From contig JAVXUO010001485.1 of the NCBI GenBank assembly GCA_033065855.1, forward strand, positions 1 through 64,000: 64,000 nucleotides of DNA, written 5' to 3'. This document shows positions 47,812-57,888 of this stretch, one piece after another (the stretch's first letter is position 1; every line of letters starts with the position of its first letter). This stretch comes from Escallonia rubra (taxonomy: Eukaryota; Streptophyta; Magnoliopsida; Escalloniales; Escalloniaceae). A model generated the notes under the pieces. That model was not told where the DNA came from. It was given only the letters and a program-made list of their open reading frames with translations, and made no database searches. Made by a program: the position numbers and the translations under genes.

Positions 47812-50800
47812 CTGATCCCCTTACTCAACTTTTCTAGCTTGTGTCTTTTCCTTACTAGAAGGTTCTCCTTGATCAACCTCATAGCCTGCACAATACAACA
47901 TAAGGAATGAGCGCAAATCGCCCAGTAAAGACAACACGAGGAGTATCGTGTACAAATGATTCAAAAGACTCGGAGGAATAATGATCATCTCAACGATGGC
48001 AATGAATCAAGAGTAGTCAATAAATTTTCAACATCAGCATAATTGTCAAACGATGTTTTCTTTCGTCAGACTGAGTGGCTTCAAGGCCCAACAGAACAGC
48101 ATTACTGCCACCTCATCATGGACAAGACTGACTGACCGACAGACAGACTGACTATGCAAGTGAACCCTAAAATAAGAAATTGAAAAGATAAACATCAACG
48201 AAATACAAGTCATTAAAATCATTAACATCAAAAGAAAATCAAATGCAATGCAACTCAGACACGACAGACTAGACTTGACCAGACATGACAGACTCGACTC
48301 GCGCGCCCTACATCCTTTTTGCCAGTGATCATGTTTCACAGGCCATCCTCATCATATTGATGTCCCATTTTACGGGATGTTCATCTCAGTCTCAAATAAA
48401 TAGAAGAGACACTGTCCCATTTTACGTGCTTTCCCTAACCACGTTACAGCCATGCAACAAGACATCATTAACGGGGCGGACTAAGGGAAAGTTTATTCCA
48501 CCTTATGTCCTCAACAACACAGCTCAACAAGGAATACCGGATCAGAAGATCAACCGGTGTTCAGACTTAACAACAAGAGTTCAACGTAACATCATCAACA
48601 TGGCGGACTTGGGAGAAGATTACCGCAAGCCCTCAACAACATTCTTACATAAGAGAAATGTCGGTTATCAATAAGTGCCGACATTTCATAACAACACACA
48701 ATGACCTCAACAGCATCATTATCAACGATAGGGCAGACTCGGGAGAAGTTGCCACAAGTCCTCAATAGTGTTCTCAAAGAGAAGAGATGTCGGCTATCAA
48801 TAATTGTCGGCATCTCACAACCACCACACGATAACCCCTTCACAACACCATCATCAACTTCAAGTATACTAATCGAATCGAATCATAGCATACTGGGACA
48901 TCCATCATCATCACTAAATTCTATCAACATGACGGACTAAGGGAATTATTCTACCCTAAGTCCTCAACAGCACAATTCAAATATACATATACCGGTCACA
49001 ATGACTACCGGTGACCCATCATAACAACAAGAATTCAACAACACGTCATCAACATGGCATGCTAATCGAACAATGAATTAGCATATCAGAACCGTATTGT
49101 CCTTACCTGATTGGCTTATAGCCGAAGCAACTCGCAATCTTTGATCGCAACGAGCTGCATCACCTAGTCAAATAATACTCTGCTCGTTAGAAACCATTCC
49201 ACATATACACACTCCGTATTCTACCCCTTCCCATTTAATCGTTTATAGCGTCTTACGACGACTTGTTAATCTGGTCCAATAATTGGATCATTAACCTAGC
49301 TTACCAACGCATTAGCAATAGCCACTATCTCATTATTTCAACGTATTAACATCATTCCTCACTTCCCATCATTTCGAACGCTGAATTACACGGGTTCCCT
49401 AACATTTGGCGTCAACATGGTAAATTATCAAAATACCTCCTGACGGTTCACTACCACTCAAACACCCCAAATCTGCTTCAAAACAACCTCTCAGGTGTTT
49501 TACAACTCTTTTCGGACTAAAAAGTCCTTTGAAAAACTTTATCGGAAAAATTACCAAAATACCCCTCTCCGGGTGGCAAATTACCAAAATGCCCCCCTAA
49601 GGGTTCCCGGCATCATAAAAATCTCAAAGGTGCTTTAAAACGCTATTTTAAGCCTCCTGAATTCATTCTTGAGCTAAAAAGTATTTTACAGAATTTTCGC
49701 CCAAAAATCCCGAACCGGCTTCCGGACCGAGCGCTTAAAAGCCCATTCGGCCAAAAATGGCTAACAACTTCGGAATGAACCAAAATCCTGGGAAATGGAA
49801 CTTCTCATCATCATAGAGTCCTCATAAAAAATTTGCGCAAAACTGCGCTCGTTTGGTATTTTAAATTTCACCGTAAAGTTCCAAACTTCCCGCGTCCGTT
49901 CACTCCCTTCCCGTTCTTGGAAAAATCTGAAACTTTTCCACGATGTAGGTCTCTCAAAAATAACTGGGGTTACAGTTTGGCACTTTGTCCAATTATGTCC
50001 CGAATCATTTATAAAAATTCGTGAGGAAACTGCCTAAAAGAATTCTATCTTTAGTGACAATTACAGTCACTATTCAAATCAAAGGCACACACTACTGCAC
50101 CTTTTTTCCACACACACTTTCTTCTTCCTTCAGCTGTGGTGTTCACATCCACTTCATAGCCACTAACTAATTCATCTCCAATCCATTCCAAGTTGTTATG
50201 AATGCATTAAATCACCTTAATTACACTTTACACACACTTAAACACACATTTTAACACTTAATTAACACACACCATCTCACCCGTAGCCCACAAACTCAAA
50301 ACACACACACGGCACACACTGAAGTGCACACAAACACACTCACGACCCCAAAACACACTGATTTTCACATTATACTCTAAGGCCCAAGCTTTTATTCCCC
50401 CTAATCCCCACGTGGAACACCCTAAAACACATGAACTCACACCTGCACACACCCACGAAGCCTTCAGTGCTCCACCTCCGTTTACAGTGCACCCGACACC
50501 TACACTGATTCACGCAATGGAATTACAACTTGAAAAACAAGGGATTACCTTCGAAGAAATCCCCCTAACTTTTCCTGTTTCTCTCCCGAAGTTCTACCCT
50601 TCTCCTTATGTTCTCTGTTTCTCTCTGTTCTTTTCCTGTTCTTATTTGCTGCTTCTTTCTTCTTGTGCTTATTTCTTTCCCAAAAGGGAAAGGTTTCCCC
50701 TTTCGTTTTGTTTTTCTTTCTTTCCAATTAGGATAAAACCAATTAAAATCATATAAAAATATGAGATTAGTCACCACATGAGGTGGCATCTCCTTACACC

Positions 50801-52200
50801 AAATTCCCGAAAACATGACACATAAGGCCTAATTTTTGGAATTTGCAAAATAGTCCTCAAGTTCTCAAATTGCATTTTGACCCCTCGATTTTCGAAAATT
50901 ACAATTTGACCCCAAAATCACCCTAACCCCTCCTTTAGCCCCCTAACACCTCATTATCATCAAAAGGATGCTACTTAATAAAGATATACATCCTTGTTCA
51001 TCATATTTTCCAAAATTACATTTTTGCCCCTTAACTTTCCAAAATTTCATTTCAACCCCCACGGCCATACTAACCCCCTTATTTAGCTCCCTAATACTTC
51101 ATCATCACCAACATATTGCTACTTAATAAAAATAGCACCCCTTAATTAATCAAACTTACAGTTAGATAAATTTTCGGTATTATCCAGGGTATCACCCCCT
51201 CCCCCCTTAAATAAATTTCGTCCTCGAAATAATGATAAACCTCATTCCGCAACTTGGTACGGACATTATTACGGCCTAAACGCCTCGGGTTTCATAGTAA
51301 CCTCCTTGACCGCATGATTTTCTCAACCAACTTTGACCACCAACATTCACGTAAAACATGTTCATTATTATCAGCCATCTTTGTCGGTCCCTCCTATTTC
51401 GAGTTATTATCTCGAATTTNAACTTGTTCCTCTTGGAGCCCATGTTTAGGGTCGCGATCGTACATCCGCAACATTGACACGCGATACACGCTATGTGATT
51501 AACTCAATCCTGAGTCCGAGGTTCATTGTATGCTATCTTCTCAATCCTAGGCAGAATTTTAAATGGTCCGATGAACCTCGGACTCAACGTCCTCCACTTC
51601 CCGAATCACGTGATTCCTTTCCATGATGACACTTATAAAATGTACTATGTCACCTACTTCAAACTTCAACATCCTACGCCTCTTGTCAGCATAACTTTCT
51701 GCTAATTCTATGCAGTAAGATTTCTCTCTTGGGTATCGATCACCTTGTTTTCTATTTCTTTGCACAGTCTCGACTCTAACCACATTCTACAAATAGGTGT
51801 GTGACATATTCGGCCATACAACACTTCATAAAGAGCTATTTTTCTTTGCTCGACCGATAACCATGTTATAGGAGAATTCGACTAAGGGTAACTATTTACC
51901 CCATGCTCTGCCAAAATAATTAATGCAGGCCTTCAACACTCTCCCATTAGTCATATCATACGTCTTAATTGGCCACCTGTCTGAGGAAAAGGTCGTCCTC
52001 TTGATCAACTTTGTTTTCATTTCTTCTTGAAAACTTTTTCAAACTCTAAAGGTAAATCTTGCGTCTCTGTCGGACACAGTAGTTACTTAAACTCCATAAC
52101 AACTAACCCCTTGCTTAACAAAAGTTTGGGCAAGTCGTTAAGAAACATATTCTTCCTGGGTAAAATAAATCAGGACATCTTGGTCAACTTATCCACTACA
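47812..52200 (-). mobile_element. Ty3/gypsy remnant: integrase 3' part and long 3' LTR, inside MULE-1
   Basis: On the minus strand, decayed integrase runs from about 52200 to 51559 (DKLTKMS, a PQT-G motif near 51970, then SYADKRRRMLKFEVGDIVHF). The hallmark ATTTCGAGGACGAAATTTAT and a G-rich stretch (51235-51195) come next, then the LTR start TGATACCC (51194). The LTR-like, gene-free sequence extends left. A matching GGGGATCA end at 47812 would give a 3.4-kb LTR, but I cannot confirm that boundary. The 5' half (gag, RT, 5' LTR) is absent, so the element is truncated where it meets the MULE transposase. Confidence 0.7.
51420..51420. other. Ambiguous base (N)
   Basis: The only N in the window, within the gypsy remnant; an assembly or consensus ambiguity. 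Confidence 0.99.
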
Positions 52201-52249
52201 ACTCAGATAGACATATATCCCTTAGTTGTTCGTGGTAACCTACGCGTGT

Positions 52250-52474
52250 CTCATTTTGCACTGGGTTTCTGCACCTATGACACTCGTATAAGAGAGAGCA
52301 TATCTTTTTTGTTACGTTGCTCGTTCTTGTAGTTTTTATTCTAATGCAAAAATCAACCCTCGGTGAATACGCTCGGAAACATTCTCCAGCTTCTTCCAAT
52401 GTTTGAAAGGTTCGTCCTAGATACGGATCACTAGCATCTACGGGGGTGTTGGAGCTCGACACGAAATCAGACAT
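52250..52474 (-). pseudogene. FAR1-type MULE transposase of MULE-1, N-terminal fragment
   Basis: From ATG at 52474 the frame reads through PYLGRTFQTLEEAGECFRAY and RIKTTRTS to CSLLYECHR. This aligns with the start of the MULE-2 transposase (PYKGQNFQTLDEVEAYYRAY, RIKTTRK, CSRLFECH). It is the FAR1-type DNA-binding domain (WRKY-GCM1-like zinc finger). The gene is cut within or just after this domain by the gypsy remnant; the DDE and SWIM parts are not found. It is convergent with the PMD-ULP1 gene of the same element. Confidence 0.75.
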
Positions 52475-52485
52475 TGTGAAACAAG

Positions 52486-52567
52486 ACCTATGTAGAAATA
52501 GACTACGCTTAACAATCAAATGACATACCTATGTAGAAATAGACTACGCTTAACAATCAAATGACAT
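52486..52567. repeat. Perfect 41-bp tandem duplication
   Basis: Two exact adjacent copies start ACCTATGTAGAAATAGACTA (52486 and 52527), just upstream of the FAR1-type start codon. Perfect identity means a recent event. Confidence 0.95.
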
Positions 52568-53100
52568 TTTCAACTGCAAATATTACCTAAAAATTATCTT
52601 GACGAATAGACCAATTTAGGATGACAAATATACCATATACATAATCTCAAAAGTCTCCCATTTTGCTAATTATAGATTTATTGAACATAACAAATTAAAA
52701 TTACTAAGATAAATAGACAAATTCATCATGTCAAAATACAACAAACGTATCTCAAAAAATTCGAATTTATATAGGATACATGTGTCGAAGTTAGCGAACC
52801 TCAAAAAAATCAAAATTAACTACAATAAATTTATTTAAATTCTACAAATTAATTTCTAGAACATCACAAGTCGATGAATAGAGTGACAAATTTCTAGAAC
52901 ATCTTAAAAAATCTATATTTTTTTGTCCCAAAAAAAAAAATAGTTTATCAGTCAATCCACCCAGAAAACATTTGAGATCAGAAACTTACCTTGCTTGACT
53001 GAAGCTTGAAGCAAGTGTTACTCGAAGCTTGAGGGGAGCCGAAAATGGAAGCAAGTGAATCTGAAGGAGAAGAAAATTTTGCCGAAATGGCTGAGAATTA
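52568..53100. other. AT-rich 5' region of MULE-1 transposase side
   Basis: No open frame or repeat recognised; position suggests promoter and leader of the transposase gene. Confidence 0.45.
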
Positions 53101-53128
53101 GGGAACTTTTGGGTATAGGGGCAATAAT

Positions 53129-53496
53129 GTCCGCGATACTGTATAGCGGAAATTATTCCCGACACTCTGACACGTGCAGAAATAAAGATCTGATGGCAGA
53201 CTCTCTTGGCGGGCGACGGGACAGCCTGACAGGTGTCAGCCTAGGGGACGTCCGCTACACTGTATAGCGGACGTCTTTTTGCTGTCACGTGTCAGGGCTT
53301 GAATAACGTCCGCTATACAGTGTAGCGGACTGGGGCGGAGGGGCAAAAAGGTAAAAAAGTCCACCCGCGACACTATGTCGCGAACGACTGACAGTTTTCG
53401 AAAAAGACGCGATCTGGGCCGTCCATCTTTCAAAATGAACGGCCAAATCGCGCTTGCAAAATAGGCTATTTTGTTAGCGCTCTCAACGGATCAGTT

Positions 53497-53498
<2 letters not shown>
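53129..53498 (-). repeat. MULE-1 right TIR
   Basis: Inverse of the left TIR with the same hairpin series. Palindromes lie at 53129-53151, 53250-53272 (CCGCTACACTGTATAGCGG), 53308-53330 and about 53365-53382 (CCGCGACACTATGTCGCG), then the GGCCGTCCAT and GCAAAATAGG hairpins toward the tip. Confidence 0.85.

Positions 53499-53534
<36 letters not shown>
53499..53534. repeat. (TA)18 shared boundary of MULE-1 and MULE-2
   Basis: A pure TA tract; the two elements abut it from opposite sides. Confidence 0.95.
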
Positions 53535-53539
<5 letters not shown>

Positions 53540-53870
53540 CCGATCCACATCTACCAGTTATTTCTCCATCATAAATCTGGGCGTCCACGTGTACTCGTGG
53601 ATGGACCAGATCTATTTTTTCCCAGAAGTAGTAACCGCTACTCTTTAAAGCGGTTACAAATATTCCTTCCAGGCAAAAAAGACCCCAACCGTTACTCTTT
53701 GTAGCGGTTAAGGGCCCACCAATTTCCCCCAACCGCTACAAAGAGTAGCACTTAATGGCCCACCTTTTTCCCACCAAACCGCGACAAAGAGTAGTGGTGT
53801 GGGGCCCTAACCGCTACTCTTTGTGACGGTTGGGGATGTTCTTTCGGCAATCTATCTCTCTCTCTTTCTC
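53535..53870 (+). repeat. MULE-2 left TIR with four or five palindromes
   Basis: A CGTCCACGTGTACTCGTGGA hairpin lies near 53581. AACCGCTA...-type palindromes with an ACTCTTT or AAAGAGT centre follow at 53631-53657, 53687-53709, about 53731-53751, 53776-53795 and 53809-53831. The inverse set is at 60560-60904. Confidence 0.85.
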
Positions 53871-53960
53871 GCACACACACACACACATTGGACCCCTTTT
53901 TTTTTCTCTCTCTCTCACACACACACACACACATTGGATCCCTTTTTTTCTTCTCTCTCT
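53860..53960. repeat. (TC)n / (AC)n microsatellites
   Basis: Two blocks of TCTCTC followed by CACACA, each ending in CATTGGA, at about 53846-53890 and 53905-53935: a small tandem duplication just inside the MULE-2 TIR. Confidence 0.85.
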
Positions 53961-54505
53961 CTCTCACTATCCCTCTCTCCAACACCCTCTCAATCTTTTT
54001 CTTTCTCTCTCTCTTTATTTTTCTTCCCCATTCACGAGCCCTAACCATTTCCTCCTCCTCCATAAACCCTAAACCCCCATTTCTTCAGCACCACTTCTTT
54101 CATCAACCCAAAATCCTAACCATATCTTCATCCTCCATAAACCCTAAACCCCCATTTTTTCACCACCACATCTTTCATCAACCCCAAACAAAAATTCTAT
54201 TAAACTCTTCCAACATCACAAAGCTTTAAGTCTCTAGCAACAATCCAAGTTCAATTAGATCTAGTAAGTTTTACTTATATCTTGAAGCTAGCTTATCCAT
54301 AGTTGGTGATATTGGTTTGTGTTCAAAAATGGAGAAATTATCTTGACGGAGGAGATAATTGAAAGTATCAATACTACATAGTAAGTTTTTTCCTTTTTAT
54401 TTCATTCCATTTCATTTCAGTTTCTTTACTTTACAAAACTTAATGTTAATTCTATGATGTGTTGATAATTTATAAAAAATAATTTATGTAGATTTTAATA
54501 TAAAT

Positions 54506-56829
54506 ATGGATGCAATTGGAGGAAATAATTTTTGTGAAGATTCTGGCCCACCTTACAAAGGTCAAAATTTTCAAACACTGGACGAAGTTGAAGCATACTA
54601 TAGAGCATATTTGAAAAGGCTGGGTTTCGGTGTTAGAATTAAGACGACTAGAAAACGGGCAAAAACAGACCAAATTTGTTCCCGACTATTTGAGTGTCAT
54701 ATTGGAGCACCGCATGTACCCCCCGTTGTTCGGATCAGTGATAAAAGGCCAGCAAGACAAAGAAAAATGGACACATTTCCGGGTACCGGTTGCAAGGTTC
54801 ATGTCTATGCAGTACACCGGAAAAAATGAAAACCATTGGGTTGTGACGGAAGTCGAGTTAAGCCATAATCATCAATTGATGACCCCTAGTAAGGTCGGTC
54901 AAATTCATTCGCATCGACAAATAAGTGCGGCACACAGGCAATTGATATTTACAATGGCCGAGGCAAAAATTCCACCTTCTAGAATGATGGGGGTTTTCTC
55001 AAGCCAGGTTGGAGGGATTGACAAGTTGAGCTTCAACGAAGTAGACCTTTGAAATGAACTCCGTGCTCAGAGGAGAGAGTCGTGTAATAAGAGTGATTCT
55101 CAGGCTACGCTTGATATCTTCAAGCGCCTTCAAAGTTAGAATTCTGGCTTTTTTTATAGTCTCCAACTAGATGATGAGAACCGCATTAGTACAATATTTT
55201 GGGCGGATGCCTGTTCTAGAGTTGCTTACCAAACCTTTAGCGATATTGTGACGTTTGACACCACATACCACACAAATAAGTATTCTATGCCTTTTGCTCC
55301 ATTTACCGGGGTAAACCATCACTATCAATCAATATTGTTTGGTTTTGCCCTGCTTAGGGATGAGACAGAGGAGTCATTTACGTGGTTATTTGAAACCTGG
55401 CTTGAAGCAATGTACCATATTCCCCAAAAAACCATCATCACCGACCAGGATTGGCAATGAAAAATGCAATCGCTAGGGTCTTTCCAGATACTCATCATGG
55501 CTTGTGCACATGGCACATAAGCAATAAATATCCCGAACAGCTTCACAATGTATATGCAAACCATCCGACATTCAAGAATGACTTTAATACACGTGTGAAG
55601 AAATCGTTGACGGTCGACGTGTTCGAGAGGAGGTGGGCCAAGTTAATGGATGACTACTCTTTGCACAATCATGAATGGTTGAAAGCATTGTATGAGATCA
55701 AGACACAATGGGTCGGTGCCTACACCAAAAAATATTTTGCAGCCGGAATGACTACGACCTCGAGAAGGGAAGGTATGAATGCATTCTTTGATGGGTACGC
55801 AGGTCATTCTTCAAGTATAAAGGAGTTCGTACTTAAGATGCAGAAAGTCCTTGACAAGCAATTTTTTCTTGAGAGAGAAGCCTACGCGGCTATTGTTTAC
55901 AGAGAAAAAGGCATAATAGTTTTTTCACATTTGGAGGCTCATGCGGCTCAAGTCTATACAAAGGAAATGTTTAGACAGTTTCAAGAGGAACTACAAAAGT
56001 CGAATCAGTATATCGTGACAAAGTTGCACGAGCAGTGCACCAAAGATCTCAAAGTTTATGCTTTGACAAATATGAAAATTTTTGCCAATCCCTACTCTTC
56101 TTCGGCTTCGAAGAACACAAGACATTTCACCGTAGCGGTTTGTTTGTACACCGAATTTGTTAATTGCAACTGTCAACTGTTTGAGCATAAGGTATACTTT
56201 GTTGACACGCGTTGAGGTTTTTTAGCACCAAGAATGCTCGTGAAATTTCGCAAGAGTATATATTAGATCGGTGGACGAAGCAAGCCAATAGAATACACGG
56301 TCCCATATTTTACGTGCACAATGTTACAGTTGATTTCGAGCAATCTGAGACACTGCGATATAATCACCTCTGTAACATCATGCATGGTTTATCGTTTGAT
56401 ATGGCGTCAACATTTGATGGGTACAAGTATCAAGTTGAAGTAGCATCACTGGATAAGGCTAATCTTGGATAGTTTAGGGTAGCAATACCAGACAGACGGG
56501 ACACTCCAACTATTCGGACAACTCCAGCCGGTACTTCAGTCGGTAGAATCACTCGAGCTTCGGTTATTGCTTCACAGTCAGTCGTTGGCAGAACTAGCTT
56601 GCAAGATGAGGATGACGATATTTTTTATCCAATTCTTTCTCAAACAAAAGGGCGAAGGCGAGCAATTCGTATGAAGAGTCCGATTAAAGATGCAACGGGT
56701 CAAAAACTACTGCGAAAGTGTGCGTTGTGTAATAGCATGATTGATCATGACAAGCGAAACCATTATAAAGTGCTAGGTATCGAACCTGACGGTATAGTCG
56801 AGGAGGACGATGATGATGAAGAATGTTAG
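54506..56829 (+). pseudogene. FAR1/FRS-type MULE transposase of MULE-2, disabled
   Basis: The protein would bind the TIRs and catalyse transposition in the nucleus. Start is ATG 54506. The FAR1 zinc-finger domain is at residues about 17-110 (RIKTTRK, CSRLFECH, GCKVHVY, ELSHNH). The MULE DDE domain follows: first Asp in VTFDTTYHTN (about 55250), second in IITDQD (about 55440), Glu in SRREGMNAFF (about 55770). Near 56165 is a SWIM finger (CNCQLFEHK ... LC-stop-H). The C terminus ends DDDDEEC, TAG at 56827-56829. Disabling changes seen: one-base loss in an A-run near 54825, TGA at about 55050, TAG at about 55137, a one-base loss near 55451, another near 56190, a TGA in the SWIM motif, and TAG near 56470. 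All three catalytic residues survive as codons. Confidence 0.85.
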
Positions 56830-56887
56830 GGTTAATGTTTAATTTGAACTTTAATTGTTAATCTTTACTGCATAAATTTGAGATTTA

Positions 56888-57721
56888 GTTTGTTGAACCT
56901 TAATGTTATGGAAGGCCCTAATTAGTCACCCTAAAGTGCAAGGAGCAAAAAAAAAATTTACAAATTTCACCGTCGGCTATGAATCTGGCCTTAAAGTGTG
57001 CTCGAGAAGAGGCGACACTGAAAAACCAAAAAAAAATCTTGTCGCAATTTTTACCGAAATTCATAGGAAGGGGCTAATTATTGTGCCTAAAGTGCAAGAA
57101 GCCCGGAATTTATTTTTTTGATCCCCGGGAGCTATGAATCCGGCTTAAAGTGTGTCCCATATGGGGCGACACTGAAAAACCAAAAAATATTTCTTGTCTT
57201 AATTTCAACCGGAAAGAGCTAAGTAGTAAGCGTGCCCCAAGTATAAACCCAAAGTATGAGAGGATCGTTAAAAAAAAAAGATATCCCTAACCGCTACTCT
57301 TTGTAGCGGCTTGGTGCAATTAATTATTTTTTTTAATTTTTTTTAAGGATCCTCTCATACTTTGGGTTTATACTTGGGGCACACTTACTACTTAGCTCTT
57401 TCCGGTTGAAATTGAGATAAGAAATATTTTTTGATTTTTCAGTGTCGCCCCTTATGGGACACACTTTAAGCCGGATTCATAGCTCTCGAGGATCAATTTT
57501 TTTTCCCGGGCTTCTTCCACTTTAGGCACAATAATTAGCCCCTTTCTATGAATTTCGGTGAAAATTGAGACAAGAATTTTTTTTGGTTTTTCAGTGTCGC
57601 CCCTTCTCGGGCACACTTTAAGGTCGGATTCATAGCTTCCGGTGAAATTTGTATTTTTTTTTGCTCCTTGCACTTTAGGCACACTAATTGGGGCCTTTCA
57701 TAACTTTAAGGTTCAACAAAC
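56888..57721. repeat. 834-bp inverted repeat between convergent genes, palindrome at its centre
   Basis: The left edge GTTTGTTGAACCT (56888) pairs with AGGTTCAACAAAC (57709-57721). Blocks pair in order, for example CTAAAGTGCAAGGAGC, GGCGACACTGAAAAACC and ACCCAAAGTATGAGAGGATC. Each arm holds two tandem sub-units (each with TAAAGTG ... CGACACTGAAAAACC). The loop carries CCGCTACTCTTTGTAGCGG (about 57291-57309), the same palindrome as in the TIRs, at the symmetry centre (about 57304). It lies between the transposase stop and the PMD-ULP1 stop. Confidence 0.92.
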
Positions 57722-57850
57722 CAAATAAGGCTAATTCTATTTCAAACCTCAATATCCAACAATAGTAATAATAAGGCTAATTCTATTTCAAACTTCAATA
57801 TCCAAACTCCAACAATCGTAGTAATAAGGCTAATTTTATTTCAAACCTCA
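57722..57850. repeat. Three tandem units of about 45-60 bp
   Basis: AATAAGGCTAATTCTATTTC recurs three times (about 57724, 57770 and 57822) with CAAAC(C/T)TCA following. It lies just beyond the PMD-ULP1 3' end. Confidence 0.8.
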
Positions 57851-57888
57851 CTGTCGAAAAATTACAATAGTAATAATAGGACAAACGT

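Larger units (their letters stand above)
41695..53498. mobile_element. MULE-1: Mutator-like element with PMD-ULP1 and FAR1-type transposase genes
   Basis: An 11.8-kb element bounded by long inverted ends. The left end starts GGGAGTTGATCCGTTGAG and the right end, inverted, reads GGAACTGATCCGTTGAG; similarity runs for about 290 bp. Outside on both sides is (TA)n. Inside are a plus-strand PMD-ULP1 gene (42523-45767), a tandem palindrome array (46016-46693), an unknown minus-strand frame, a gypsy remnant, and the start of a minus-strand FAR1-type transposase (52250-52474). The gene order, convergent with transposase on one strand, matches MULE-2. The element is inactive, since both genes are broken. 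Confidence 0.85.

Noticed and set aside
50412..50756. 114-codon plus-strand frame
   Set aside because: Lies within LTR-like DNA of the gypsy remnant; pyrimidine-rich, no domain.
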